Below are positions 31,252 through 39,044 of a stretch of 64,000 nucleotides of DNA, piece after piece. The notes under the pieces were generated by a model that saw nothing but the letters and a program-made list of their open reading frames with translations, did no database searches and was not told the DNA's origin. Source of the stretch: Microbacterium sulfonylureivorans (GTDB lineage Bacteria; Actinomycetota; Actinomycetes; Actinomycetales; Microbacteriaceae); NCBI RefSeq assembly GCF_003999995.1, contig NZ_RJAD01000002.1, positions 248,001 to 312,000 on the forward strand, read 5' to 3'. Made by a program: the position numbers and the translations under genes. Within the stretch, counting starts at the first letter, position 1, and each line of letters starts with the position of its first letter.

Positions 31252-31914
31252 TCAGGGTGCTGTCGACGCTTCGCTGGACGCCTCTGTGGAGGGCCGCTGC
31301 ACCGTGCCGGCCGACTCCGCGTCGACCGCCGGCGCGGGCTCTCGTCGTGTGTCGAGGAGCGGCAGGGCCAGGTGCACGAGCGGGCCGATGAGGAACGCGA
31401 AGAGCACCGTGCCGATGCCGACGGTTCCTCCGAGCAGCCACCCGATGAGCAGAACCGTGAGCTCGACCAGCGCGCGGCAGGCGAATATCGGCCAGCCGAA
31501 CCGCTTGTGCATGCCGGTCATGAGCCCGTCGCGGGGACCCGGACCGAAGTGCGCCCCGATGTAGAGACCCGATGCGATCGCCACGACGACGATGCCGCCG
31601 AGGAGGACGGCGAACTGCGCCGGCCATCCGGTGACGGGCGGGAAGACCGTCAGCACGACCTGCATGCTCGTGCCGACGAGCAGGATGTTGGCGATCGTGC
31701 CGATGCCCGGCTTCTGGCGCAGGGGGATCCACAACAGGAGGACGAAGAATCCGAGGATGTTCGCCATCCAGCCGATGCCGATGCCCGTGCGGATCGACAG
31801 ACCCTCGGCGAGGACGGTCCAGGGGTCGACGCCGAGGCCGGCCTCGACCGTCATGGCGCATCCGACGCCGTAGAGGATGAGGCCGACGAAGAGTTGGATC
31901 ACACGACGGGTCAT
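31252..31914 (-). CDS. YczE/YitT-type membrane protein
   Basis: A 220-residue integral membrane protein with about five hydrophobic segments, starting RRVIQLFVGLILYGVGCAMTV. GLGVDPWTVLAEGLS and GPGPRDGLMTG are hallmarks of the YczE family, whose B. subtilis member affects surfactin production. The transport substrate, if any, is unknown. The C-terminal 30 residues are hydrophilic. It is divergent from a MocR-type regulator gene, a pairing seen repeatedly for this family, and the 61-base gap holds repeated boxes. The start at 31914 is chosen over 31932 because family members begin at MTRR and TTGGAT lies six bases upstream. Confidence 0.85.
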   Translation of the reverse strand: MTRRVIQLFVGLILYGVGCAMTVEAGLGVDPWTVLAEGLSIRTGIGIGWMANILGFFVLLLWIPLRQKPGIGTIANILLVGTSMQVVLTVFPPVTGWPAQFAVLLGGIVVVAIASGLYIGAHFGPGPRDGLMTGMHKRFGWPIFACRALVELTVLLIGWLLGGTVGIGTVLFAFLIGPLVHLALPLLDTRREPAPAVDAESAGTVQRPSTEASSEASTAP

Positions 31915-31922
31915 GAAGCCAT

Positions 31923-31963
31923 CCAATCGCATGATTGGTATGCGGGCAGCAGTCCAATATGCG
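31923..31963. promoter_or_regulatory. Candidate MocR operator between yczE and its regulator
   Basis: The gap holds an inverted repeat CCAATC-GCAT-GATTGG (31923-31938) and a further copy CCAATATGCG at 31954-31963. TATGCG is repeated directly at 31939 and 31958, 19 bases apart (nearly two helical turns). The first box overlaps the yczE -10 candidate (31921-31926). The second abuts the regulator's -10 (31964-31969). Confidence 0.6.
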
Positions 31964-31969
31964 TATTCT
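31964..31969 (+). promoter_or_regulatory. Leaderless-type -10 element of the MocR regulator gene
   Basis: TATTCT six bases before the ATG at 31976 and directly next to an operator-like box, which suggests autoregulation. Confidence 0.6.
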
Positions 31970-31975
31970 GGCCCC

Positions 31976-33400
31976 ATGGACTCTCGCATCTCGGCCCGCG
32001 CTCTCGCTGTCGCGCTCGGGGGGTGGCGAACGCGGGAGCCCGCATACGAAGCGCTCGCGGACGGCATCCGCCTGCTCTGCCTCGACAACCGGGTCGCTCC
32101 GCGCACGGCCCTTCCGGCCGAGCGCGAGCTCGCGACGGCGCTGCAGCTGAGTCGGAGCACCGTCGCCGCGGCGTACCGGAGTCTGCGCGACACCGGCCAT
32201 ATCGCGAGTATCCGCGGGTCGGGGAGCGTCACGCTTCCGCTCCGCAGGCGCGACCCCGGGCGTGCGTCGGCGGCCGACGGGATGATCGACCTCCAACAGG
32301 CGAGCCCACCGGCCTGGCCCGGACTCGCCGGAATCATCGGCGAGGTCGCGGGCGGCGCCGCGGCGCTCGTCTCGCGCGTGGGCTATGACGTGCTGGGGAG
32401 CAGAGAGCTGCGTGAGGCGATCGCGTCGCACTACGACCGGCGGGGCATCGCGACGTCACCGAGCGAGGTGCTCGTGACCACGGGGGCGCAGAGCGCGATC
32501 CACCTGGTGGCCTCGGTGCTGCTGGGGCGCGGTGATCGGGTCGTCATCGAGACGCCGACCTACCCGCACGCGGTGGACGCGCTCCGGCGCGCCGGAGCGC
32601 GTCTCGTCGGCGTGCCGGTGACGACCGACGACGGCTGGGACCTCGATCGCGCCGAGCAGGCGTTCGCACGGACTCTGCCTGTGATGGCCTACCTCATGCC
32701 AGACTTCCAGAATCCGACCGGACGGTCGATGTCGGACGTCGAGCGCGACGCCTTCCTCGTCGCCGGTGAACGCGCCGGCTCGGTGCTGGTCCTCGACGAG
32801 ACGACGGGTGACCTCGACATCGATCGCGGCCCCGCCGCGGCGGGCTTCGGGGGAGGCGACCCGTCGAGCGTGGTGCGGATCGGCTCGCTCGGCAAGACGG
32901 TGTGGGGCGGTCTCAGGGTCGGCTGGATCCGGGCGGAAGGCGATCTCGTGCGGCGATTCGTCGCGGCGCGTCCAGCGCACGACCTCGGAACCCCGGAGTT
33001 CGAGCAGGCGGTGGCGGCTGCACTCTTCGCCGACTTCGCGAGCATCGCGGAGCAGCGCTCCGCCCTGCTCCGCGCCGGTCGGGACGCGCTGGTGGATGCG
33101 CTGGCGGCACACCTGCCCGAGTGGCGTGTGCCTGTCACGCACGGGGGCGTCTCGCTGTGGATCGAAATCGACGCGCCGCTCAGCTCCGCCCTGGTCATGG
33201 ACGTCCGGTCGAGGGGAGTGCTTCTCTCCGCGGGTCCCCGCTTCTCCGTCGAGGGCGGTCACGACCGCCACCTGCGACTCCCGTTCACAGCGCCGCCCGA
33301 CGAGCTCGTGCGCGCGGTGGGCTCTCTCGCCGAGTCGTGGCGACATGTCAAGGCGGGAGCGCCCGTCTCGATCGTCGACCAGTTGGAATCGGTCGTCTGA
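31976..33400 (+). CDS. MocR-type regulator (winged helix plus aminotransferase fold)
   Basis: A 474-residue transcription factor. Residues about 20-90 form a GntR-type winged helix (LPAERELATALQLSRSTVAAAYRSL). The remainder is a type I aminotransferase domain with the PLP lysine at Lys307 in SLGKTVWGGLRVGW, plus NPTGRSMS and DETTGDLD. In PLP regulators of this kind the aminotransferase part senses a ligand rather than catalysing. Adjacent YczE genes define the YczR subgroup, and I infer it controls the divergent yczE and itself. The start is set by TATTCT six bases upstream. It is convergent with a small gene two bases away. Confidence 0.88.
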   Translation: MDSRISARALAVALGGWRTREPAYEALADGIRLLCLDNRVAPRTALPAERELATALQLSRSTVAAAYRSLRDTGHIASIRGSGSVTLPLRRRDPGRASAADGMIDLQQASPPAWPGLAGIIGEVAGGAAALVSRVGYDVLGSRELREAIASHYDRRGIATSPSEVLVTTGAQSAIHLVASVLLGRGDRVVIETPTYPHAVDALRRAGARLVGVPVTTDDGWDLDRAEQAFARTLPVMAYLMPDFQNPTGRSMSDVERDAFLVAGERAGSVLVLDETTGDLDIDRGPAAAGFGGGDPSSVVRIGSLGKTVWGGLRVGWIRAEGDLVRRFVAARPAHDLGTPEFEQAVAAALFADFASIAEQRSALLRAGRDALVDALAAHLPEWRVPVTHGGVSLWIEIDAPLSSALVMDVRSRGVLLSAGPRFSVEGGHDRHLRLPFTAPPDELVRAVGSLAESWRHVKAGAPVSIVDQLESVV

Positions 33401-33402
33401 GA

Positions 33403-33666
33403 TCACCGCGCGAAGCGCAGGCAGTCTATGGCGTCACCGACGGACCAGAACTCGCCGAGGTCGAGGAACGCGCGCGAGGCGGCGTGGAACCGTCGTGCGC
33501 GATAGCGGATGCCGCCGCTCACGTCGAGCGCCTGGAGGTGGCCGATCACGCGACCGCCCCGATCGATCACCCGCCAAAGCGAGGGCGCCGCGCCGGCGAG
33601 CCGGACCGGTGTGCCCGGTGGAAGGTCGGGGGCTTCGATTCGTGTGCCGTCTGTGTCGAGACTCAT
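33403..33666 (-). CDS. Unrecognised 87-residue protein
   Basis: A small soluble protein of 87 residues with a strong ribosome binding site (AGGGAAGGGAG just before the ATG), so it is likely expressed. It contains PDLPPGTPVRLAG, SLWRVIDRGGRVIGHLQ and RYRARRFHAASRAFLDLGEFWS, a beta-rich basic pattern that recalls short DNA-associated actinobacterial proteins. I cannot assign a family. It lies 2 bases from the MocR stop (convergent) and divergent from ssb, 229 bases away. That gap has no feature I can name. Confidence 0.65.
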   Translation of the reverse strand: MSLDTDGTRIEAPDLPPGTPVRLAGAAPSLWRVIDRGGRVIGHLQALDVSGGIRYRARRFHAASRAFLDLGEFWSVGDAIDCLRFAR

Positions 33667-33895
33667 GGGACTCCCTTCCCTTCGAACATATGTGCGACCA
33701 CCGACATCGGATGCCAGGCCGGCGGGGTCGCGGTTCCTCCCCAGCTGAGGCACGCGTGTGGTTCTCCCCGGCCCGCGCCGCCCGCGCATCGTCGACGGTG
33801 GCACCCCGGCATCCTGATTCCACCGCCGGCGCTCGACGGGCACTCGGGCGCCGGCGGGGCCGGAGACGGTCTCCGGTCGTGAGAGAGGACGTGGA

Positions 33896-34441
33896 ATGAA
33901 CGACACCATCACCATCACGGGCAACGTCGCGACCGAGCCCGAGCACAAGCGCACTCCGGCCGGCGTGACCATCACCACTTTTCGCGTCGCGAGCGGCCAG
34001 CGCCGATTCGACCGCGCATCGAACGCGTGGGTCGACTCGGCGACGAACTGGTACTCCGTCTCCGCGTTCCGCAGCCTCGCCGACCACGCCTTCCACTCCC
34101 TGCGCAAGGGCGATCGGGTGATTCTCACGGGGAGGCTCCGCGTTCGCGACTGGGACAACGGCACCAAGCGCGGCACCGCGGTCGAGATCGACGCCGAGGC
34201 GATCGGCCACGACCTGCTGTGGGGCACGACGACGTTCACGAAGGACGCTCCCTCGACGGCGGCCGAGAAGGATCCGACGTGGGAGACCGCCGACCCGAGC
34301 GACAGCGGCACCGACTCGGTGGGATCCCCCGCCGAGGACTGGGCCGCACCGGGTGCCTCGAGAGGCGACGAGGCGACGTGGACGCCGACGGACGACGCCG
34401 ATCGCGCGCTCGCGCTGACCGGCGCAGAACCGCCGTTCTGA
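33896..34441 (+). CDS. ssb: Single-stranded DNA-binding protein paralogue
   Basis: A 181-residue SSB. Residues 1-105 form the OB fold (TITGNVATEPEHKRTPAGVT, WYSVSAFRSLADHAFHSLRKGDRVILTGRLRV). The C-terminal region is acidic and disordered and ends in GAEPPF, a weakened version of the DDDIPF tail that binds partner proteins. The gene is not in the rpsF-ssb-rplI setting, so it is probably the second SSB of the cell (SsbB-like), used in recombination or DNA uptake. GAGAGAGGAC lies upstream of the ATG. Confidence 0.88.
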   Translation: MNDTITITGNVATEPEHKRTPAGVTITTFRVASGQRRFDRASNAWVDSATNWYSVSAFRSLADHAFHSLRKGDRVILTGRLRVRDWDNGTKRGTAVEIDAEAIGHDLLWGTTTFTKDAPSTAAEKDPTWETADPSDSGTDSVGSPAEDWAAPGASRGDEATWTPTDDADRALALTGAEPPF

Positions 34442-34472
34442 GTTCACGGCGGGTGCTCGGGATGTCGGGCCC

Positions 34473-34478
34473 TAGACT
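34473..34478 (+). promoter_or_regulatory. Leaderless-type -10 element of the lipoprotein gene
   Basis: TAGACT six bases before the GTG at 34485. Confidence 0.65.
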
Positions 34479-34484
34479 CTCCCC

Positions 34485-35039
34485 GTGGCCCGACACCCCG
34501 AGCGAATCGCGTCGCCGCCGATCGCCGCGGCCGCCTTGCGGGTGACCGCGATCTCGCTCGTCCTCGTGGGCCTCGGAGTGCTGGCGGGATGCGCCGGCCC
34601 GGTGTCGCCGACGGGGTCGCCTTCGGCGACCGCAACGACCACCTCGCCGGTCGCGAGCGACGGTCCGACGCCGTCGTCGAGCCCATCGGCCACCGAGGGC
34701 TCGGATCCGGTCCTGGTCCCGGAGGGCACGGCGGCCGACAACCTGGCGGTATTCGCCGCGATCACGGAGGCCGTCTGGGCCTCCGCCGACCGCGCCGCCG
34801 GCCGAGCGTACGTCGACGCACTTGTCGCGGCCGGATTCGACAAGGCCGCCATGCAGGTGACCGCCGACACCTCGACCGTCGGCAACCCGGCGGAGAGCAT
34901 CCAGTTCTCGGTCCGCTGGGGCGATGAATGCCTCGTCGGACAGGTGGGGCCGGCGACCGGCGATCCCGTCGCCGTCGTCGTGCCGGTGCTGGACGAGGGC
35001 CGCTGCCTCGTCGGGGCCACCCGTCCCATCGACTGGTGA
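34485..35039 (+). CDS. Secreted lipoprotein (DUF6993-like)
   Basis: A 184-residue lipoprotein. The signal segment ISLVLVGLGVLAGC ends in the lipobox LAGC at about residue 36. A Ser/Thr/Pro-rich linker of about 30 residues follows, then a C-terminal domain of about 100 residues with AAITEAVWASADRAAG, a conserved-looking WGDECLVGQVG and DEGRCLVGATRP. The two cysteines may pair. It resembles the DUF6993 lipoproteins of Microbacteriaceae. Function unknown. The GTG start is set by the promoter six bases upstream. Confidence 0.78.
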   Translation: MARHPERIASPPIAAAALRVTAISLVLVGLGVLAGCAGPVSPTGSPSATATTTSPVASDGPTPSSSPSATEGSDPVLVPEGTAADNLAVFAAITEAVWASADRAAGRAYVDALVAAGFDKAAMQVTADTSTVGNPAESIQFSVRWGDECLVGQVGPATGDPVAVVVPVLDEGRCLVGATRPIDW

Positions 35040-35116
35040 CCGAGGACCGAGGCTGCCGGCGTCGGAACACTCCTCCCGCGGAGACGGTTCAGGCCGACCC
35101 CTCATCCTGCGGCCGG

Positions 35117-35122
35117 TAGGCT
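35117..35122 (+). promoter_or_regulatory. -10 element of ettA
   Basis: TAGGCT, 42 bases before the ettA ATG. The leader contains TTAGGAGAGC, which gives a Shine-Dalgarno-like site at a long distance (about 10 bases). Confidence 0.5.
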
Positions 35123-35164
35123 GGGACGCTGACGTCGTCAGGCTTAGGAGAGCGTTCTTACAAC

Positions 35165-36844
35165 ATGGCTGAATACATCTACTCGATGGTCCGCGCCCGC
35201 AAGGCCGTGGGCGAGAAGCTCATCCTGGATGACGTCACGATGGCGTTCCTCCCCGGGGCGAAGATCGGCATGGTCGGCCCGAACGGCGCCGGCAAGTCGA
35301 CGATCCTCAAGATCATGGCCGGCCTCGACACGCCGTCCAACGGCGAGGCCAAGCTGTCGCCCGGCTTCACCGTAGGCATCCTGATGCAGGAGCCGGTGCT
35401 CGACGAGTCGAAGACCGTCCTCGAGAACATCGAGGAGGGTGTCGCCATCAAGGCGAAGGTCGATCGATTCAACGAGATCTCCGGACTGATGTCCGACCCC
35501 GATGCCGACTTCGACGCGCTGCTGGCCGAGATGGGCACGCTGCAGGAGGAGATCGACGCGGCAGACGCGTGGGATCTCGACTCCCAGCTCGAGCAGGCGA
35601 TGGACGCGCTGCGCACTCCGCCGGGCGATTCGCCTGTCGCGAACCTCTCCGGCGGTGAGAAGCGCCGGGTCGCCCTCGCGAAGCTGCTCCTGCAGAAGCC
35701 CGACCTGCTGCTGCTCGACGAGCCCACGAACCACCTCGATGCCGAGAGCGTGCTCTGGCTCGAGCAGCACCTCCAGAAGTACACCGGCGCGGTGATCGCC
35801 ATCACGCACGACCGGTACTTCCTCGACAACGTCGCGGAGTGGATCGCCGAGGTCGACCGCGGCCGCCTCATCGGCTACGAGGGCAACTACTCGACCTATC
35901 TCGAGAAGAAGGGCGAGCGCCTCGCCGTGCAGGGCAAGAAGGACGCGAAGCTCGCCAAGCGACTCGCCGACGAGCTCGAGTGGGTCCGCTCGAATGCGAA
36001 GGGCCGCCAGGTGAAGTCCAAGGCCCGCCTCGCGCGCTACGAGGAGATGGCGGCCGAGGCCGACCGCACGCGCAAGCTCGACTTCGACGAGATCCAGATC
36101 CCGCCGGGTCCGCGCCTCGGCGGCATCGTGATCGATGCGAAGAACCTGCAGAAGGGCTTCGACGGACGGTCGCTCATCGACAACCTCAGCTTCACGCTGC
36201 CGCCGAACGGCATCGTCGGTGTGATCGGCCCGAACGGCGTCGGCAAGACCACGCTCTTCAAGACCATCGTGGGCCTCGAGCCGCTCGACGGCGGCCAGCT
36301 CAAGATCGGCGAGACGGTCAAGATCAGCTACGTCGACCAGTCCCGGTCGAACATCGACCCGAACAAGACGCTGTGGGAGGTCGTGTCGGACGGCCTCGAC
36401 ATCATCACAGTCGGCAAGATCGAGATTCCCTCTCGGGCCTACGTCTCCAAGTTCGGCTTCAAGGGGCCCGATCAGCAGAAGAAGGCCGGTGTCCTCTCGG
36501 GCGGTGAGCGCAACCGACTGAACCTTGCTCTGACGCTCAAGGAGGGCGGCAACCTGCTGCTGCTCGACGAGCCGACCAACGACCTGGACGTCGAGACGCT
36601 GCAGTCGCTCGAGAACGCACTGCTCGAGTTCCCCGGCTGCGCGGTGGTGATCACGCACGACCGGTGGTTCCTCGACCGCATCGCGACCCACATCCTCGCG
36701 TACGAGGGCACCGACGAGAACCCCGACCAGTGGTACTGGTACGAGGGCAACTTCGAGGCCTACGAGGAGAACAAGATCGCGCGCCTCGGCGTCGATGCCG
36801 CCAAGCCGCACCGGTCGACCTACCGCAAGCTCACGCGTGACTGA
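35165..36844 (+). CDS. ettA: Energy-dependent translational throttle protein
   Basis: An ABC-F protein of 559 residues that binds the ribosomal E site and gates the first elongation step by ADP/ATP ratio. Two nucleotide-binding domains are present: Walker A GPNGAGKST (38-46) and GPNGVGKTT (about 355-363), signatures LSGGEKRR and LSGGERNR, and Walker B LLLDEPTNHLD and LLLDEPTNDLD. The arm and the interdomain linker with RQVKSKARLARYEEM lie between. The N-terminus MAEYIYSMVRARKAVG is characteristic of EttA rather than of Uup or resistance ABC-Fs. The next gene begins inside its last eight bases. Confidence 0.96.
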   Translation: MAEYIYSMVRARKAVGEKLILDDVTMAFLPGAKIGMVGPNGAGKSTILKIMAGLDTPSNGEAKLSPGFTVGILMQEPVLDESKTVLENIEEGVAIKAKVDRFNEISGLMSDPDADFDALLAEMGTLQEEIDAADAWDLDSQLEQAMDALRTPPGDSPVANLSGGEKRRVALAKLLLQKPDLLLLDEPTNHLDAESVLWLEQHLQKYTGAVIAITHDRYFLDNVAEWIAEVDRGRLIGYEGNYSTYLEKKGERLAVQGKKDAKLAKRLADELEWVRSNAKGRQVKSKARLARYEEMAAEADRTRKLDFDEIQIPPGPRLGGIVIDAKNLQKGFDGRSLIDNLSFTLPPNGIVGVIGPNGVGKTTLFKTIVGLEPLDGGQLKIGETVKISYVDQSRSNIDPNKTLWEVVSDGLDIITVGKIEIPSRAYVSKFGFKGPDQQKKAGVLSGGERNRLNLALTLKEGGNLLLLDEPTNDLDVETLQSLENALLEFPGCAVVITHDRWFLDRIATHILAYEGTDENPDQWYWYEGNFEAYEENKIARLGVDAAKPHRSTYRKLTRD

Positions 36845-37352
36845 CGACCGCGTGGAAGGCGCCGCGGTCCCGCGGCGCCTTCACATCCCCATCCACCTGC
36901 GATGGGGCGATCTCGACGCCTTCAACCACGTCAACAACACCTCGATGCTCAAGCTGCTCGAGGAGGCGCGCGTGCGCGCCTTCTGGCTTCCCGAGCCCGG
37001 TGAGGACGCACCCGACACGGCGGTGCTCGACTCGAGCATCTTCAGCGGCGTGCTGACCCTCATCGCCCGGCAGGAGATCGAATACCTCGCGCCGGTGCCG
37101 TACCAGCGGCATCCGCTCGACGTGCAGATGTGGTTCGCGAAGCTCGGCGGCTCGAGCGTCGAGGTCTGCTACGAGGTCCGCAGCCCGATCGAGACCGCGG
37201 CCGACGGCGTGCAGACCGTCTACGCGCGAGCGACCACGGTGGTGGTCAAAGTGGATGCCGAGACCGGCCGCCCGCTGCGGCTCACGCCCGAGGAGCGCAC
37301 GGTCTGGTCGCCGTACCTCGGTGAGCCCATCGGGTACGCGCACCGCCGCTGA
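36837..37352 (+). CDS. Acyl-CoA thioesterase (4HBT hot-dog fold)
   Basis: A 171-residue hot-dog-fold thioesterase. The motif LRWGDLDAFNHVNNTSMLKLLEEAR contains the D-x-(x)-H-V-N-N catalytic segment of the 4-hydroxybenzoyl-CoA thioesterase/YbgC family. EIEYLAPVPYQRHPLDVQMW and ATTVVVKVDAETGRP follow. It hydrolyses an acyl-CoA, with chain length unknown. The GTG at 36837 overlaps the ettA stop by eight bases, so it is read from the same message. It is convergent with tesB, six bases apart. Confidence 0.85.
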   Translation: MTDDRVEGAAVPRRLHIPIHLRWGDLDAFNHVNNTSMLKLLEEARVRAFWLPEPGEDAPDTAVLDSSIFSGVLTLIARQEIEYLAPVPYQRHPLDVQMWFAKLGGSSVEVCYEVRSPIETAADGVQTVYARATTVVVKVDAETGRPLRLTPEERTVWSPYLGEPIGYAHRR

Positions 37353-37358
37353 GGCGGG

Positions 37359-38264
37359 TCAGGGCGCATCTGCGGGCGCCTCGGGCACCCGCACCATGAT
37401 CTCCTGCGCGACGCTCGCGAGGAGCGTCCCGTCCTGCGCGTAGATGCGCCCGGTCGCGAGGCCGCGCCCGCCGCGCGCGCTCGGCGACTCCTGGACGTAC
37501 AGCATCCATTCGTCGGCTCGCCCGAAGCGGTGCCACCACATCGCGTGGTCGAGGCTCGCCACCTTCAGGCCTCGCGTCGCCCACGGCACACCGTGCGCAC
37601 GGAGGATCGACTCCTGGATCGTGAGGTCGCTGAGGTACGCGAGAGCGGCTCGGTGGATGTCGGGGGAGTCGGGGATCGCGCGCCTGACCTTCATCCACAC
37701 CGCCTGGCTGGGGGCGCGGTCGCCCTCGACCGACAGGTAGATGGGCGAGGGGACGTGACGGAGGTCGACCGGACGGTCGGTGAACAGTCGCTTCGACATG
37801 GGGTGGAGACCACGGAGGTGGGACTCGACGTCGGGGAGATCCTCGGGGGCGGGCAGACCCTCGGGCATCGGGGCGTGGTGCTCGATGCCCGGGTCCTCGT
37901 CCTGGAACGACGCGATCATGGAGAAGATGGGCACGCCTTCCTGGAAGGCCTGCGTGCGGCGAGTCGAGAAGGAGCGGCCGTCGTGGATGCGGTCGACGGC
38001 GAAGGTGATGCCCTTCGCGGAGTCGCCGGGGCGCAGGAAGTACCCGTGCATCGAATGGACGTTCCGGCCCTCCGGCGTCGTCCGGGCCGCCGCGACCATC
38101 GACTGGGCGAGCACCTGACCCCCGTAGACGCGGCCCAGCGGCATCGACTGGGAGACGCCCGTGAAGATGTCCTCGGTGGTGCGGGCATCCGACCCCGCCA
38201 GGTCGAGCACCGAAAGCATCGATGCGACGGGGTCGGGATCGGGCTCCCAGTCGGCCTGTTCCAC
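37359..38264 (-). CDS. tesB: Acyl-CoA thioesterase II
   Basis: A 301-residue double hot-dog thioesterase that hydrolyses medium and long acyl-CoA. GGQVLAQSMVAAART and HSMHGYFLRPGD are the N-terminal signature. RTQAFQEGVPIFSMIASFQ and the C-terminal SLDHAMWWHR supply the Asp-His part of the active site. I chose the GTG at 38264 (VEQADWEPD) because GGAAGGGAG precedes it. The GTG at 38285 is an alternative adding seven residues. A -10 candidate TAAGCT (38310-38315) lies upstream and overlaps that of the divergent gene. Confidence 0.92.
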   Translation of the reverse strand: MEQADWEPDPDPVASMLSVLDLAGSDARTTEDIFTGVSQSMPLGRVYGGQVLAQSMVAAARTTPEGRNVHSMHGYFLRPGDSAKGITFAVDRIHDGRSFSTRRTQAFQEGVPIFSMIASFQDEDPGIEHHAPMPEGLPAPEDLPDVESHLRGLHPMSKRLFTDRPVDLRHVPSPIYLSVEGDRAPSQAVWMKVRRAIPDSPDIHRAALAYLSDLTIQESILRAHGVPWATRGLKVASLDHAMWWHRFGRADEWMLYVQESPSARGGRGLATGRIYAQDGTLLASVAQEIMVRVPEAPADAP

Positions 38265-38308
38265 GGGTCTCCCTTCCGGGGGCACCCGCCACCCGTCGTT
38301 CCGCTTGG

Positions 38309-38315
38309 TAGCTTA
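38309..38315. promoter_or_regulatory. Symmetric -10 element between tesB and the 225-residue gene
   Basis: The heptamer TAGCTTA reads TAGCTT on the plus strand, seven bases before the ATG at 38322. On the minus strand it reads TAAGCT, 45 bases before the tesB start. One site thus could serve both directions. Confidence 0.55.
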
Positions 38316-38321
38316 GGGGCG

Positions 38322-38999
38322 ATGCCTCCCCGACTGCTCCTCGCCGACGCCGAGTCCGCCGCCGACGTCCTCACCTTCGCGGGGCGGGCCGACCGGTTCA
38401 CCGACGAGGCCGTCCGTCTCCAGGCGTCCGGGGGAGTCCTCGTCGTGACGGCGGCGGCGCTCGCGCCCCGCGGGATGGGCGACGCCACGCCGACGGTCCT
38501 CGCGATGCGGACGCTCGCGGCGGACCCCGAGCTGGTCTGCGACCTGGTGGTCGAGGCATCCGCGCTCTCCGCCGCTGCCGACGATGCGAACGCCGTCCAG
38601 CTCCCCGACACCGCGCTGTCGCCGGCGTGGGCCGGCATCGCCCCACCGCGCGCCGGCTGGACCGAGCGCGCGGGCGTCGATGCGTCTCTCCTCGCCGCGA
38701 AGGCGCAGGGGGGCATCGCACGTGTCGCCGAAGCGGTGCCGACGGATGCCGGTGAGGACGTCGTGCGGGCCGTCCGGGCATCGGTGTGGGGAGCACCCGA
38801 CGACGAGCTCGGCGGACTGCCGCTGGGTGCGGCGTTCGCCGCGCTGAGCATGGGCTTCATCAGCGGGGCCGAGACCGCACGCGTGTTCTCGAGCGGGCCG
38901 TGGACCCGGGTCAGCCTCCAGCGCGGCCACGTCGTCGTGCGCGGGCCGGTGGCCATGGGCCTGACGCCTGTGCGGCGCACCGGCGCGGGCGAGCGCTGA
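38322..38999 (+). CDS. Unrecognised 225-residue protein
   Basis: A 225-residue soluble, alanine-rich protein that I cannot assign. It begins MPPRLLLADAESAADVLTFAGRA and has repeated valine/alanine helices and strands (GGVLVVTAAALAPRG, LAMRTLAADPELVCDLVVEAS). It ends with FISGAETARVFSSGPWTRVSLQRGHVVVRG. There is no signal peptide or membrane segment. The alternating strands and helices suggest an alpha/beta fold. It looks like a lineage-restricted Microbacteriaceae protein. The start is supported by the leaderless-type -10. Confidence 0.7.
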   Translation: MPPRLLLADAESAADVLTFAGRADRFTDEAVRLQASGGVLVVTAAALAPRGMGDATPTVLAMRTLAADPELVCDLVVEASALSAAADDANAVQLPDTALSPAWAGIAPPRAGWTERAGVDASLLAAKAQGGIARVAEAVPTDAGEDVVRAVRASVWGAPDDELGGLPLGAAFAALSMGFISGAETARVFSSGPWTRVSLQRGHVVVRGPVAMGLTPVRRTGAGER

Positions 39000-39044
39000 G
39001 GCTCGGAGTTCCGCCGGCTCGCCGAGCCGCAGCATCCCGCTCCG

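Noticed and set aside
31915..31932. ATG at 31932 as the yczE start
   Set aside because: It lies inside the operator-like inverted repeat and adds six residues not seen at the start of YczE proteins; kept only as an alternative.
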